Below are positions 1 through 10,863 of a stretch of DNA of 27,467 nucleotides, piece by piece. The notes under the pieces are model-generated. The model had not been told where the DNA came from and ran no database searches. It saw only the letters and a program-made list of their open reading frames with translations. Position numbers and translations under genes: made by a program. This DNA comes from Rhizopus sp. PT2906 (taxonomy: Eukaryota; Mucoromycota; Mucoromycetes; Mucorales; Rhizopodaceae): NCBI GenBank assembly GCA_025529335.1, contig JAMYHX010000540.1, forward strand, positions 1 to 27,467, read 5' to 3'. The first letter of the stretch is position 1; each line of letters starts with the position of its first letter.

Positions 1-333
1 TCTCCATTCTTTGCTTCACTTCGACCTTCTTCACGATCACCTTCACCAGCCTTTGGTCCCACTATACCTGCAGACAGAGCAGAAGAATTCAGTCGGTCCT
101 GGATGGCGCGAAGTTTACCGAGAAACATGCGTCGTCAGATCCATGAAGCCGCACAGGCTGCAGCTGCAGCCCATCAAGAGACTGTGATTGAATTACCTGC
201 TCGAATGGTTCAACCCGTCGAAGACTTGACTATTCCAGTACCTCCACCACCTACTGCTGCAAGTATAAACAATAGGACAAGATGGACAAATCGATTCAAA
301 GATTCTCTTCCAAGATTCCTAAGATCCGTTTAA
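1..333 (+). CDS. 3' end of an unidentified gene (partial)
   Basis: Frame 1 is open from the first base to a TAA at 331-333, giving the last 110 residues of a protein whose start lies outside the window. The tail is low in complexity: a Ser/Pro/Arg-rich start, an Ala run (AAQAAAAAH), a proline stretch (VPPPP), and a basic aromatic end (RWTNRFKDSLPRFLRSV). I see no recognisable domain. The frame is taken as coding because it is open throughout, its composition is protein-like, and it is followed at once by an AT-rich 3' region with an AATAAA at 383-388. An ATG at 103 exists, but the frame continues upstream of it, so it is probably internal. No function can be assigned. Confidence 0.6.
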   Translation, partial: SPFFASLRPSSRSPSPAFGPTIPADRAEEFSRSWMARSLPRNMRRQIHEAAQAAAAAHQETVIELPARMVQPVEDLTIPVPPPPTAASINNRTRWTNRFKDSLPRFLRSV

Positions 334-382
334 ATACCCCCCCCCCTTGTACATGTATTTTTTTTTCCTTTTATTTTGTATT

Positions 383-388
383 AATAAA
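383..388 (+). promoter_or_regulatory. Putative poly(A) signal AATAAA
   Basis: AATAAA lies 50 bp after the stop codon of the partial gene ending at 333, within a T-rich 3' region. The position fits a polyadenylation signal. This is inference from the motif alone. Confidence 0.4.
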
Positions 389-1831
389 ACCATAACACTT
401 AACACACCTAATTTGTACTGGAATTAGACCATAAAATACGTCGGAAAATAGTCAGAAAATATGCAAGTAACACAAACTTTTACCGGAAATTTACCGCACA
501 CTGAGTCTTTTTTTACTATTTGTTCGAACCGGGTATCGGATCACAATCATATGAGCTTACTTTCCCCTTTCTCTCTCTCTCTCTCCTGATTTTTATTTTT
601 ACAATACAATAAAACCGTTTTTAAAAGAATCAGATATGGACATGCCTTGAAAAAGAGAATAAAAGGCCAATTCATATAGTTCCTATTCACTGACATTATG
701 TTCCCATTTTGACGCTTATTAGAAAAATGGAAAACAACAACAACCAAAGTACAACTAGCTGCTCTTCCTGCCATGCATCTTTACCAGTTGATTCACGTCA
801 TTGTACCTGCTAAACATGCAAATAGCAAGTTGCAGCCACGCATCGCAGACGTCGAACTCAGCGAGACGAAGAAAGCGAACTCTCTATCAGGCCTAGAGGC
901 AGATCCAGAATAAACCCTGCTGAGTACGTTCCCGCTTGAGATATTGGTTGTTGTTGTTGTTAGTACTCTTGTCAGTAAAGAATAAACAATAATTCGGTTT
1001 CGTACGAAAATGTAAATCCAATCTTTCACAAATTATACGTCAAATGTTTGGAAAGCCATTGCTCTTCATATTTAAGGTTTTGAGATTGCACGTTTATAAA
1101 AAATAAGCCTTGACATGATTGTTTAAAAAGAAAAATCAATAGTAGAAACAGTAATTACACTCTATGATCTTCGTTTTTATTCCAACTTGCCTGCATCATC
1201 CTTTGAGATATCTTTGACAAAAAGACATGAATAAAGTGCTGAACTTTACAAAAAGATGAAAACTGAAATAAAAATCATTTTTATATCTCTCTCTTTTATA
1301 TTTGTTGTCTGTTGTGCAAATGTTTTCTGAATAAAATGTAAAACAACAGCTTAATCCCTTTTATTTGCTGTCTTTACTTTGGACGCTTGCTTACCGACAT
1401 TGAAACTGTACGTTAATTTCTCTGTATAGCAATAAATCTACTTACCACATACCTTTTCTGACAGTGTTTCTTTGTCCTTTCTCTTTATTTATCTTGCCTG
1501 CCTATCCATAGCGTCAATGAGATTGATATTTCTGCAATAATGCATGTAACTGATATTATAAGTTACTTTTATCTCAACATTGGTTTTATGAACTTATCTC
1601 TTCGCTACTGCTATTGCGTTCTTTGATAGACAAAGACGGGGAACACGCCTTGATCTTTGGACGCGCTATCATTATCTGCTTGCACGTCTTTTTAATCGTG
1701 CAGCCTGGCTTTTTTTTTTGGCTTTTAGTTATTCTAGTTTCCCTGTATATTACTTGACACGGTAAAAGTTCCCTTTTCACCACAAAATCAGTAGCAATGG
1801 GAGCATCAATCTGCCGTCTCAAGAACAAACA

Positions 1832-1940
1832 TATGCTTGCCTTTTTGGGTGCCTTAAGGTGTCTTTAGGGTGTATTTAAAGGCAGCCATAAATATACTCT
1901 AAAGACACCCTAAAGACATCCTAAAGGTAGGCATAAGCAC
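1832..1940. repeat. Imperfect inverted repeat built from an 11-bp unit
   Basis: The left core at 1858-1878 (GGTGTCTTTAGGGTGTATTT and one more A) recurs in reverse complement at 1889-1927. There the unit CCTAAAGACAY is repeated in tandem with an 11-bp period. The outer flanks also pair loosely: TATGCTTGCCT at 1832-1842 against AGGTAGGCATAAGCA at 1925-1939. The loop is only about 10 bp, so the whole can fold as a long hairpin. It may be a small foldback element or a structured transcript end; origin unknown. Confidence 0.6.
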
Positions 1941-2420
1941 GTAAAGGGACAAAAGGAGCCGCTCCCTTCCTAAAGAAGCTTGATATTTCTAATCTTTCTT
2001 CGTGAATCTATCGCTCGGAAATGCTTACCATTCTGTCGAACGTACGTTTTATATCAACGTTAATAGTCATGCAGCTGGTTTTTGACTGATCCGGCTCCGT
2101 TGAATCAGGAATACTAGCACGCGTACACAGTATATCATACCGTAAATCTAATTTAGAATGAGATCAAGTATATCAAATGGTGTTACATATGTATCGCTGT
2201 AGTAGTTATGACTTTAAGCACGTTACAAAGTAGTGCCTGGATTTCAAGCGCCGTAAATTGCTTGGCAAAAAAAAAAAAAAAAACTATCCTTTCCTATTTT
2301 CCAAATAACAGTAATGATCACACAATCCTCTCAAAATGACTACAAAGTGTGGCTATGACACCGCGCCTTTTTTATTATTAGTATAATAGGAAATTATGAT
2401 ATAATGAGGATATGACTGTC

Positions 2421-2762
2421 CTATTTAGGTGGTACTGGTGCATACGCAGGTGGGCCCAAGTTTGCAGCAGCCTGTCTTTCTTCTCTGTCCTTAACGAGTA
2501 CATAAAAAGCGTGAATATGACCTAAGTATATAATAAAAATTAGTAAAATAAAAAAAAGAGAAAGAATCTTGTTCTTTACCTGGAAGATAACCCAAGATAG
2601 TCAAACACCTTAAGTAAGAGCGTTAGATCAAGTATTAGGTTTAGTCTTTATATATGGGACTTACAGATTGATCCAAAAGTCTGCACCACATCCTCTCATA
2701 AAGAAGACACCAAGAGGAGGGAGCAAGATGATGATGAAAATAAGACAACAGGTTCCAAGCAT
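2421..2762 (-). CDS. PMP3: Pmp3-family plasma membrane proteolipid
   Basis: Exons are complement 2665-2762, 2580-2608 and 2421-2521, giving 75 residues. The product belongs to the Pmp3/UPF0057 family: tiny hydrophobic plasma-membrane proteins that in yeast affect membrane potential and cation sensitivity. The family pattern is plain. The first membrane segment ends in LLPPLGVFFMRGCGADFWIN (residues 13-32), where relatives have LPP-V--F---G-G-D. The second segment is LTILGYLPGHIHAFYVL (about residues 34-50). A charged, Pro-rich cytosolic tail (KDREERQ to PVPPK) follows. Length is slightly above the usual 50-60 residues because of this tail. Both introns (GTAAG/GTAAAG donors, AG acceptors) keep the frame. 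The ATG lies only 80 bp from the stop codon of SWF1 on the same strand, so its promoter must be short or lie within SWF1. Confidence 0.93.
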
Positions 2763-2842
2763 TGTTTAAAGAAGAAGAAAAAGAAAAAAGAAGGAAAAAA
2801 AAAATGTTTATTTATGCTTGAATAAAAGGAAATCATAGCCAA

Positions 2843-4424
2843 TCAAAATCGAGGTGGAAAGAACACTTCATACAAATTGTTTATGAATCCTTTGTCATAG
2901 ATGTTATCTATTTCTGTCAAACTCTCTATCTTTCTTTCTCTCGTTCGTACTCCTTGGACACTAGTGTGCATTGTGTAGTCTTTACCATTAGCGCTACTTT
3001 GTATATTTTCGATTTTGAAAAGTTCTCCTCTGTCAATAGCATCTTCTATCATTTCCCATTTGAATGCCTCGTTTGTTGTAATACCTCTTCCAGCAAGGTA
3101 GATCCTATGATAAATCATTAATATGATCAAATGTGTGTACTTATTCTAATTACTGATAAGCAAGAAAGATAAACACGACTACAGACACTACAGCTGCCAG
3201 TATACCAATGGCACCAATGATACGATCATGTTGCAGCACGTACTATATATATATATAAATGTTATGAGTTGCTTTCAATACAATAATTTTACTTACCAAA
3301 AATGCTTTGTAAAAGCTGACAGGTGTCTTTAGATGAGTCAAAGGGTCATATACGTAAGCCTTATCCAGACCCCATTCAATAATCATGCCTCGATAAATTT
3401 GAAAGCACAAGTAGGCACCGTAGGCACAGAATTGGACAAGTGTCATTAAGAATATAAAAAAATATCGTTGATTGTTCTCTCCGACGCATCCATTAATCCA
3501 GGCACAGTGATGATCTAATCTTCCAATGCACGCTTTACACATTGAACAATGTTTTGATCGAGCAGGTCTAAAGTAGCATGATTTATATATTGTAGGGTCG
3601 CTTTTCCTTCACCTTGACTTACTTTTGTAATTTACAAGTTGAACAATCCTTTGGAGCATAAATCAGACGGTCGTATTTGTAATAGTCTAAATGTGCCTTG
3701 ATGTTCTTTGGTGTGATAATCCCTGGATTGGCTGTACAGACAATATAATAGGATACATAAAGCCAAATGATTTGAATGGGAATGATGGCGCTATATTAAA
3801 TGAATAAATCAGACATGATGATTCTTTTCTTTCTTTACTTGTGAATCCAATGTAAATAAGGTCCAGGAAAGTGTGGCATAGCAAATTTCAGAAAGCATAG
3901 AATAGATGCGCTTGATAATAAAACGAAAAAAATCTAAAGGGGGGAAGATATGAGTGATCCTACAGAAAAAAAAATCAATAGAATGTAATATTCTTACCTG
4001 TAAGAATGGATTCCTACTTTCACAGCAATAAAACCAGGCCTTGCTGAGTCTATCGACATTGCTCTTTCCAATAGTATGCAACATGATCCAGCTATGCTCT
4101 TTTTTTTTCAGTCAACTGTCTATTTCATCCAGCCTATATTTTTTACATTTATATTACGTTATTATTTTAGGTATTCTCTCAGTTAATATAAAATGTAGTT
4201 TGCCAATAGGTCCATTTCTATATATACTGTTTAACAATAAAGCTCGTGTCTAATATCTTATTCACCTTAAACTTGGAGATTCCCCAAACAATAATACAAA
4301 GACAATAAAGCCAAACATGACCAAAAACAGCACAAGATAGACGGCTAAATCCTAATGAACAAATATGAGATTTACTTTTATTTTTTCTTTGTTACTAATT
4401 CAATATTCATCAATCACTTGCCAT
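2843..4424 (-). CDS. SWF1: DHHC palmitoyltransferase Swf1 (ZDHHC4-like)
   Basis: Nine exons on the complement: 4418-4424, 4266-4344, 4158-4217, 3998-4091, 3839-3933, 3623-3790, 3297-3567, 3154-3242 and 2843-3104, giving 374 residues. This is an S-acyltransferase of the ER/Golgi. Yeast Swf1 palmitoylates SNARE membrane anchors. Seen in the sequence: an N-terminal membrane segment (about residues 3-22) ending FGESPSLRNGPIG, a Swf1-type signature; RNPFLQ followed by a second membrane segment; the cysteine-rich domain CSTCKLQKPARSKHCSMC; the catalytic DHHC at residues 186-189; two further membrane segments; and the conserved TTNE (TTxE) motif after the last one. The first coding exon is only 7 nt (ATG plus four bases). 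It is required because the family-matching frame of exon 2 opens only at the acceptor at 4344. Spacing to both same-strand neighbours is under 100 bp. Confidence 0.95.
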
Positions 4425-4515
4425 CTTTCCTTTGTTTATTATGAGAACAAAAAAAAAAAAAGAAGGGTTCAATTAAAAAAAAGGGCATTTAGCTGAATTT
4501 AAAAAATAAATAAAA

Positions 4516-6465
4516 TCAAAGCACCATCTTGTACTTTTCTTCAGCTTGTTCAATAAATGTCAGAATAAAGGCTATCAATCTCCTTAAAGAACTATAGTCT
4601 TTGCCCAAGATATCATCTGGTTTCCAGTTAGCAGCTTTTGCTACACCAAGACTCTTATTGATATCAAAGAAATCACTGTGCAATGTATCAAAAATTTCTG
4701 TCTCATACCAATGATCACCCGAGCTTATTTCTGCAATAATCTGCTTACGAGGTTGATACTCATTCATCGGTGCTTCTCTCCTCGCGAGTTTTTCAACACG
4801 AGTAACTTCAATAACATAGTTTTGAATTCGGTATTGTGTTGTTTCTTTCAACAAAACCTTCTTGACGCGTAAGAAATTAGGAACATCTTCATAGATTAAA
4901 GCGCCCGTCGTAGGGTTCATTGCGACTTTCTTTACAAATGTCTTGATCGGTTTGACATCTCTACGTATATGGTCTTGAACCTTCAAACTGAGCTGAAAGT
5001 CTAGTTTTCGGTCAAGACACATCCAATCAATCTCGGTAACCACCTTTTGAGAATAAATCACCTTCTGTGCTTCAATAATGGCGTCTTTCATTTGGATGAT
5101 GATCGGTTGATATGACATTCTTTTTTGATTCCTTGAATTACAATAAAATTCATAATATCGTCTTGGTTTGGTCGGAGTAGGTAAGATATGTAAGAGTTCA
5201 TTCATCATGTTGTTATCTGACGTGACCACATCATTAAAATATGGTTGTATGCCATGCACTGACATCAGGATATCACGTAAATCATGAAACTTCCATAGGC
5301 TGCTCGATATCTCCTTTTTTACATTGGTCCATAACACTTTACCAATCTTGGCTGACAACAAAACTTCACCCTTGTGGCCTCTAGCTGCCTCTAGACCCCT
5401 TTCTAGTCCACAGCTAATGTTGTCAAAGTTGTAGCTTTTCGCCATCTGCAATTGACTAAAAGGTCGAACAGGGCCAACCGATGCTGCTGCCCTTTGAAGC
5501 GGCATTTGTAAGGCTTGGTGTGTGTTAGGTTTTTTATGGGACAGAGTAGGTTTATATAAGTGATCACACGAACTGCTTGATTTACTGCTCATACTACTTC
5601 TTCTTGAGGACGACGTCTGAGCGGTTGGGTCGATATGTGTCAAGGAATTCATATAGGTTGATTGTTCTTGTAGATAAGAGGGCATATCATATCTTGGTAT
5701 AGATATAGGTATAGGTGTAGAAGGCATAGACGATGAGTCATATGCGGGTGATAATGATGATGATGATGATGATGTCAGAGAAGGAACTGGTGAGATGTTT
5801 ATTCTTTTGGAGATGTCTCGCTTTGGTTGAACCATATCCTTGGGCGGGCCAGAGAATACGGGCAAGATGATATAAAGTGAACGACGAGAGACATGATCCG
5901 AGAATGTGATGAGTGATTTATACCTGTAGCTCATTAGTCTACATAAGAACAGTTGGTAAGAATCTGATTCGCATGAATAATGAAGACATGGAACAATCAT
6001 AGGCTTCATATAACATCCAATCTATCAATAATAATCAGTCAAATGAATGCTGCATAATATCAATTGACATACATAGGTTGTCTGAAGCCTTTCAAATCGA
6101 CTGAGGGCATCATTGACTGATTCTTCATTATATCCTTCAATCATGATCCTCCGTCCGATCAGAGTACATATTGTCAATGTCGCATCACTTATCAAACTCA
6201 AATATTCTGCATTTTGCATATTATGCTGAGGTGGACCAGTTAAAAGGCTTTCAACATTATCTACCCTATTGGATATCTCAAACACTGCTACAATCATATC
6301 ATCATTTTTGTTCATTTGCTCTGGAATAGGATAGTCTGGTTCATGAGCGTCCGGTGTTGCTTCGACTGGTCTACCCACAATGGCAGGTTCTTGTTTAGGT
6401 ATCCTTGGAGACAAAAGTGTTTGATTATTTGAGAAATCAAAGGAACTCAAATAGGTTCCATCCAT
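4516..6465 (-). CDS. Fungal protein with KH-like N-terminal region, function unknown
   Basis: Exons are complement 6073-6465 and 4516-6021, giving 632 residues. The intron is GTATGT...ATAG and phase 0. Residues about 55-131 contain a segment ending SDATLTICTLIGRRIMIEG then a helix (VNDALSRFERL), which has the look of a KH-type RNA-binding fold. Residues about 190-330 are low-complexity Ser/Pro-rich linker, including an S6 run. The C-terminal 300 residues are well structured. They include YYEFYCNSRNQKRMSYQP, EIDWMCLDRKLDFQLSL, a cluster KETTQYRIQNYVIEVTRVE, and WYETEIF near the end. The arrangement recalls an uncharacterised fungal family with KH-like plus C-terminal domains (my impression is the DUF7905 group), but I could not verify this. 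No catalytic motif is evident. The start is the first in-frame ATG after a stop; an upstream exon is possible. It is the first of three closely packed same-strand genes. Confidence 0.75.
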
Positions 6466-7098
6466 GTAGTTGTCATCAATTCCTTCATGCTATCATTGAG
6501 TATCATAAGTTCTCTCTACTTTCATTTCTTTCTTTTTCCTTACTAATCTTGGTAATAATTGACATAGTATCCAATCCGTTCTATTTTATACAAGAGATCT
6601 ACTGGTTAAGCTAATACGAATAATGGAGCCTTAAATTTACATTTTACGAATATCCTGCTCACTCTCTCCTTTCAATTCAAAATACTGCTTGTTTGCTTTA
6701 GGAATAAGTCATGTACACATAAAGTCATCGCTTTTTTTTTTTTAAAAAAAAAGACCTTACTTGTTCAGTAAAGTTGAAAGTTATCTTGATACCTGTCTTG
6801 TTTTCCATTTTGCTAAATAAACTTAATAAAAGCATCATAAAGCATAACGTATTCTTACAGTAAACGGTGTTTAAACCTGTCATAGAGACCATGTGTTATA
6901 TATGCAGCCGAATAAATGTATGTACAGACTATATACGTGTTAGTATACAAAATCATTTTATACCGAAAAATAAACTTACAGTTCATAAACAAAGAAAGAA
7001 GTATATAAAAAAAAAAGAAGCATGATCATAATTGACTCTTCACATTCTTATTTGTAATTCCGCTTCTTTCTTCTTTTCTTTTTATTGTTTGTTGGGAA
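6466..7098. promoter_or_regulatory. Divergent intergenic region, KH-like gene / MFS gene
   Basis: These 633 bp separate two genes that point away from each other, so promoters for both should lie here. The sequence is very AT-rich, with a T13-A9 run near 6732-6752 and purine-rich tracts near 7000-7080 just before the MFS start codon. I see no coding potential and no binding motif I would name with confidence. Confidence 0.5.
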
Positions 7099-8857
7099 AT
7101 GCCTTATCTGGCTGCAAAGCTACTCTATGTCTTTCTATTTGCTTGCCAAGGTTCAGCTCCTGTCTATCTATCCTTATTCTACTCTTCTCAGTTGGGCTTA
7201 AAAAGTAGTCAGATCGGTTTACTCGTAGCTATTGGTATATATATATATAAAATATAAGAAAAACAGCTGTTTATTCTTTATATGTATAGCACCTTTCATA
7301 TCAGCTATTGCTTGCCCGTTATGGACGACTATTGCAGACAAGACAAAGACTCACCGCTATATTATGTGTATTGTTCATACCTTGGCCACCTTGGCTATTG
7401 TCAGTGTGATGGGCATACCTGTCGTGATTCAGTCTATAGATGACGCAAAAGAAAAAGGACGATTGACTGTGACCTTGGTAACGATCACTTCGATATGTTT
7501 TGCATTCTTTGGCGTACCTGTCGGCCCTTTAGTCGACGGAGGTGTATTGAAGATATTGGGAAGGCATAAGGATCAATATGGCCGACAACGCATGTTTGGA
7601 TCCATTTCTTTTGGTGTGGCCTCGTCTCTGGTAGGATTTATAACCGAATGGACAAGTGACATGAACGCGATATTCTATATCTATGCATTATCAGCCATTT
7701 GTTTCATCTTAGTCGCAGGAAACACCCAATTCAAGTCAGAGCGATCACCTCGTCCTTATTATTATCGTACATCGTCATCGTCTTCAAGGGTTCCTACAGC
7801 AACAACATCATCTGCGAGACCCAAGATGACAAGAAGTGATAGTGTAAAATCATTTGAAGTGGATCCATATGATGAAGTGGGTATCGACCTGGATTCATCA
7901 CAGATTCGACAGAATGAAATACAACGATTGATCCAGTTTGCTACCGAGTCGAGTATCATTGAAGCCGTCAATTTGTCCAACCCACCATCTCATAGACTGA
8001 ATGCAAGACCATCTCACTATAATGAACCATCCAATATGATTGAACTCTTGAAACGATCTGAAGTATCATTGTTCTATTTAACCATGATGTTGATGGGTGC
8101 ATCATTAAATATGGTCACAAGCTTTCTGTTTATTTACTTGAAGCAGGAATTGGGTGCAAGCTCATCACAAATCGGCCTGACCGGATTGATCGGATCATCC
8201 ACCGAACTGATCTTTTTCTTTTATTCTAGAGATGTAAGTGATTCGGTTCTTTCAAGAAAGTATGTACTTATCATGTTGTTTAGCTTATTCGCTTGTTTGG
8301 TATCAAGAGTTTAATCATTCTAGGACATGTATTAACCGTCGTACGTATATTCACATATACCGTTCTTCCAAGAACACCCACAGGTGCAAGTGCTGCCATT
8401 GGTCTTCATTTGTTAAATGGTATTGCATTTTCTGCGTTATGGGGTGCAGGCGTTGTTCAAGCAGATGAATTGGCACCTCCTTCATTACAGGCAACATCAC
8501 AAGGTAAAGAAAGAAGAAGAAGAAAAAAAAGGATGATGACGATAGTAATACTTGTGTACAATAGGCCTTTTAGCTGCCATGTATGCTGGTGTTGGTGCCG
8601 GGTTGGGAAGTCTAGTGGGAGGAACGATTTATGGGAAATTTGGATGCAATGCCATGTTTTATACAGTCATCAGCTTGACATTGACCAGTTTAGAAATATA
8701 TTTAGAAACAAATACACGATGTGGTATCAGTGATATGGCTCGTTGGCTATACAAAACATCCATCGACATCTATAAATGGATTCAACAGTTGAGAGGCGTT
8801 GGACAAGCAGTGCCCAGATGGAGTGGAACAGGAAGGATTCGTTTAAACGAAGATTGA
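7099..8857 (+). CDS. Major facilitator superfamily transporter (MFS_1-like)
   Basis: Exons are 7099-7234, 7290-8233, 8284-8503 and 8565-8857, giving 530 residues; all introns preserve frame. It is a polytopic membrane transporter with about 12 hydrophobic segments. The N-terminal half opens PYLAAKLLYVFLFACQGSAP, then SSQIGLLVAIAPF and PLWTTIADKT, a cytosolic loop motif that resembles MFS_1-like proteins related to the LacY/nucleoside:H+ symporters and animal MFSD6. The second half repeats the pattern (SSSQIGLTGLIGSS, HLLNGIAFSALWGAGVVQAD, GVGAGLGSLVGGTIYGKFG). About 100 hydrophilic, Ser-rich residues (about 205-305) form the central cytoplasmic loop. Substrate and membrane location cannot be told from sequence. 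It converges with SMU1, leaving 102 bp between the two stop codons. The ATG at 7099 is chosen because it begins the first membrane segment. Confidence 0.88.
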
Positions 8858-8959
8858 TTTTTGTTTTTACCCTTTAGAAAAAAAAAAGAACTTTGTGTAG
8901 ATATCTTTATTAAACGTATACCAAATTGTGTAAATAGAGTTAACAGTTTTCTTTTTGCT

Positions 8960-10738
8960 TTAAGGTGATTTATACAATAGGACATGACCAGCATTATCAA
9001 AAGCAACAACAACATTTGTCAAAGGATGATGAATCATACCCAGTACTTCAGCTTCACTCACTTTAACTTGTCCCGCTGATGCACCAGTCGTAAACTGAAA
9101 GCAATACATGAACGAGTCCTCTGAAATACCATAGATATAGTCTCCTTGTGGTGATACGGCTGCGGTGATAAAATCAGAGCCTGCTTTCTTGTTATGGCTA
9201 AATGTCTTGATGATCTGACCCTTTGTTGACATGACAAAGAGTGTGTTTGTCTTGTTACAGACAAGATAAAGATTTGGATTTTTGGGAAGTGGAATGATGG
9301 CCTGTACTGATGCATTGCCTAGTCCACCCATTGGATTCAGTTCGTCTTTTTCGACCTTTGCATGAGGAGCGATGGTATGTAGGCATGAGGTGGTTTTAGC
9401 ATCCCATATCTATTTAAAACTGTAAGTTACTGCTTTTAGTTTTTGAATGGGTATACTATTACCTTTACTGTACCGTCACTGCTCGCACTCAGGACGAGAG
9501 CGCCATCAGCCGAGAACAAAACAGAGTTGATAAAGGATGTATGTCCTCTAAATTCCTTTAACACCTTTCCAGATTTTAATCCATGTATCCGGACCACGTG
9601 ATCTTGACTACCGCTCAGTATCTGTGTATTGTCCTTGTTAAAGCAAAGTGTCGTGATCGCTTCAGAATGACCGGTTGCTATCCTTTTCTCGCACTGCCCT
9701 GTCTTTACTCTCCAGATCCATATCTTCCCGTCCAACGAACCAGATGCCAACATCTGGTTATCTGAGCTGAATCGAACACAGAGAACTGATTTATCCATAG
9801 CCATTAAACGATCATTGGCCTGGTACGGAAGATCCTTTCTCAGTTTGCCTGTGAGATAATTCCAAATTTCAATAAACCCATCGGACGAGCCAGTGGCCAG
9901 GTAGAGTCCGTTTCGAGAGAAGGCGGCGCATTCAGCATTTGTCTTTTTGCCAGGAAATTTGATAGACACATAGTGTTGGTTGGCAAATAAGTCCTGTTCT
10001 GCTTTTTGCATATCGACTGTTCCTTTAAACAGATCATAGGATACACCGGGTGAAAGGACACCTTGCTGTTGTTGCCATTTTAAACTTTGTCCTAGTAAGG
10101 TCAGCAGTCGGCTACTAGGCAAACTGGCAATCTCTTGGTCGAGCTCTAAATAGATTAATATAAGAAACGGCATACATGTATAAATAAATACAATTCATGT
10201 ACTATCTGCAATGGTTTTCCTCTTTTGCTCTGTCGCATACTTGTAACCACTTGTTGGTCGCTCTTCAAAATAGTTTTCAATAGCTTGATATCTTTCAGGA
10301 AATTCTTCCAACATCATTCTTAACACGTTGGATGTTCTCAATATGACTCGAGCAGTGCTTATTTCATTTCTTTCTATCAACTCAAACATCATCTATAGAC
10401 TTTATAAGATGGAGCCATAGACATTCTATTTCTTTTCTCTACCTGCTCATAGATATCAAATAACCTGTCCTTTCCAAGAGATAGTTTGGACACATTCTTT
10501 AAAACAACGTCCCATCGTCCATCCAATACGTCTTGTATAAACTGAATCTTATTATCCATGGCATTTAATGTCTGACCTGATTCCTTTTCGAGAGCCTTTA
10601 ATGAATCAGTCAAGTTATTTTCTCGAAAGAACTGAATGATCAACTTGACTACACTATACTTTGTTGGTTAAAGGTGTTGAAAGGCAGGTTAATCATAATA
10701 TTTTACTCTTGTTGGTTAATCTCATTATGGGTTGACAT
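8960..10738 (-). CDS. SMU1: Spliceosomal WD40 protein SMU1
   Basis: Exons are complement 10707-10738, 10443-10653, 10203-10392, 9463-10145 and 8960-9409, giving 521 residues (human SMU1 has 513). SMU1 with RED/IK acts in the spliceosomal B complex and affects alternative splicing. Seen: an N-terminal LisH helix pair (QQDVVKLIIQFFRENNL) and CTLH region (WDVVLKNVSKLSL...YEQ); the SMU1-specific link SRLLTLLGQSLKWQQQQG; and a C-terminal beta-propeller from about residue 215. The repeats include DGFIEIWNYLTGKLRKDLPY, DGKIWIWRVKTGQCEKRI, GLKSGKVLKEFRGHTSFIN and DGTVKIWDAKT. Identity to animal SMU1 is high enough to be certain. The first coding exon (32 nt, MSTHNEINQQD) was placed because it restores the start of the LisH motif. 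It is transcribed divergently from ORC2, with 125 bp between the start codons. Confidence 0.96.
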
Positions 10739-10863
10739 CATTGACTATTGCACGCAAAAAAAAAAGAAAGAAAGAAGTTTCTTTTTCGCTTACACTTTAC
10801 ACGCGCACGCGCGCACGACAGCCTACAAAAAATTTTCTCTCTTTTCTCTCTTTTTTATTATTA
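10739..10863. promoter_or_regulatory. Short divergent promoter SMU1/ORC2 with two ACGCG boxes
   Basis: Only 125 bp separate the two start codons, so this must serve as a shared or back-to-back promoter. It contains a purine run (10758-10780), a T/C-rich tract, and two ACGCG cores at 10801-10805 and 10807-10811. ACGCG is the core of the MluI cell-cycle box bound by MBF in yeasts, which drives G1/S genes. Its use here for ORC2 is inference. Confidence 0.5.

Larger units (their letters stand above)
334..2420. other. About 2.1 kb without a recognisable gene
   Basis: This stretch separates the 3' end of the first gene from the 3' end of PMP3, so both flanking genes point into it. It is AT-rich, with CT and T/A runs and many stop codons in all frames. 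The few short ORFs have no family resemblance and no coding-type splice structure. The one clear structural feature is the inverted/tandem repeat at 1832-1940. I see no tRNA or rRNA. It could hide a non-coding RNA or a decayed element that I cannot recognise. Confidence 0.6.

Noticed and set aside
547..1828. Short ORFs in the first intergenic region
   Set aside because: They are 60-80 codons, with no family resemblance and no consistent splice signals, in AT-rich DNA with stops in all frames.
10732..10863. Upstream extension of the ORC2 frame
   Set aside because: The frame is open from 10732 but starts at TTG, crosses the purine and T/C-rich promoter of SMU1/ORC2, and resembles no Orc2 N-terminus. 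The first ATG is at 10864.
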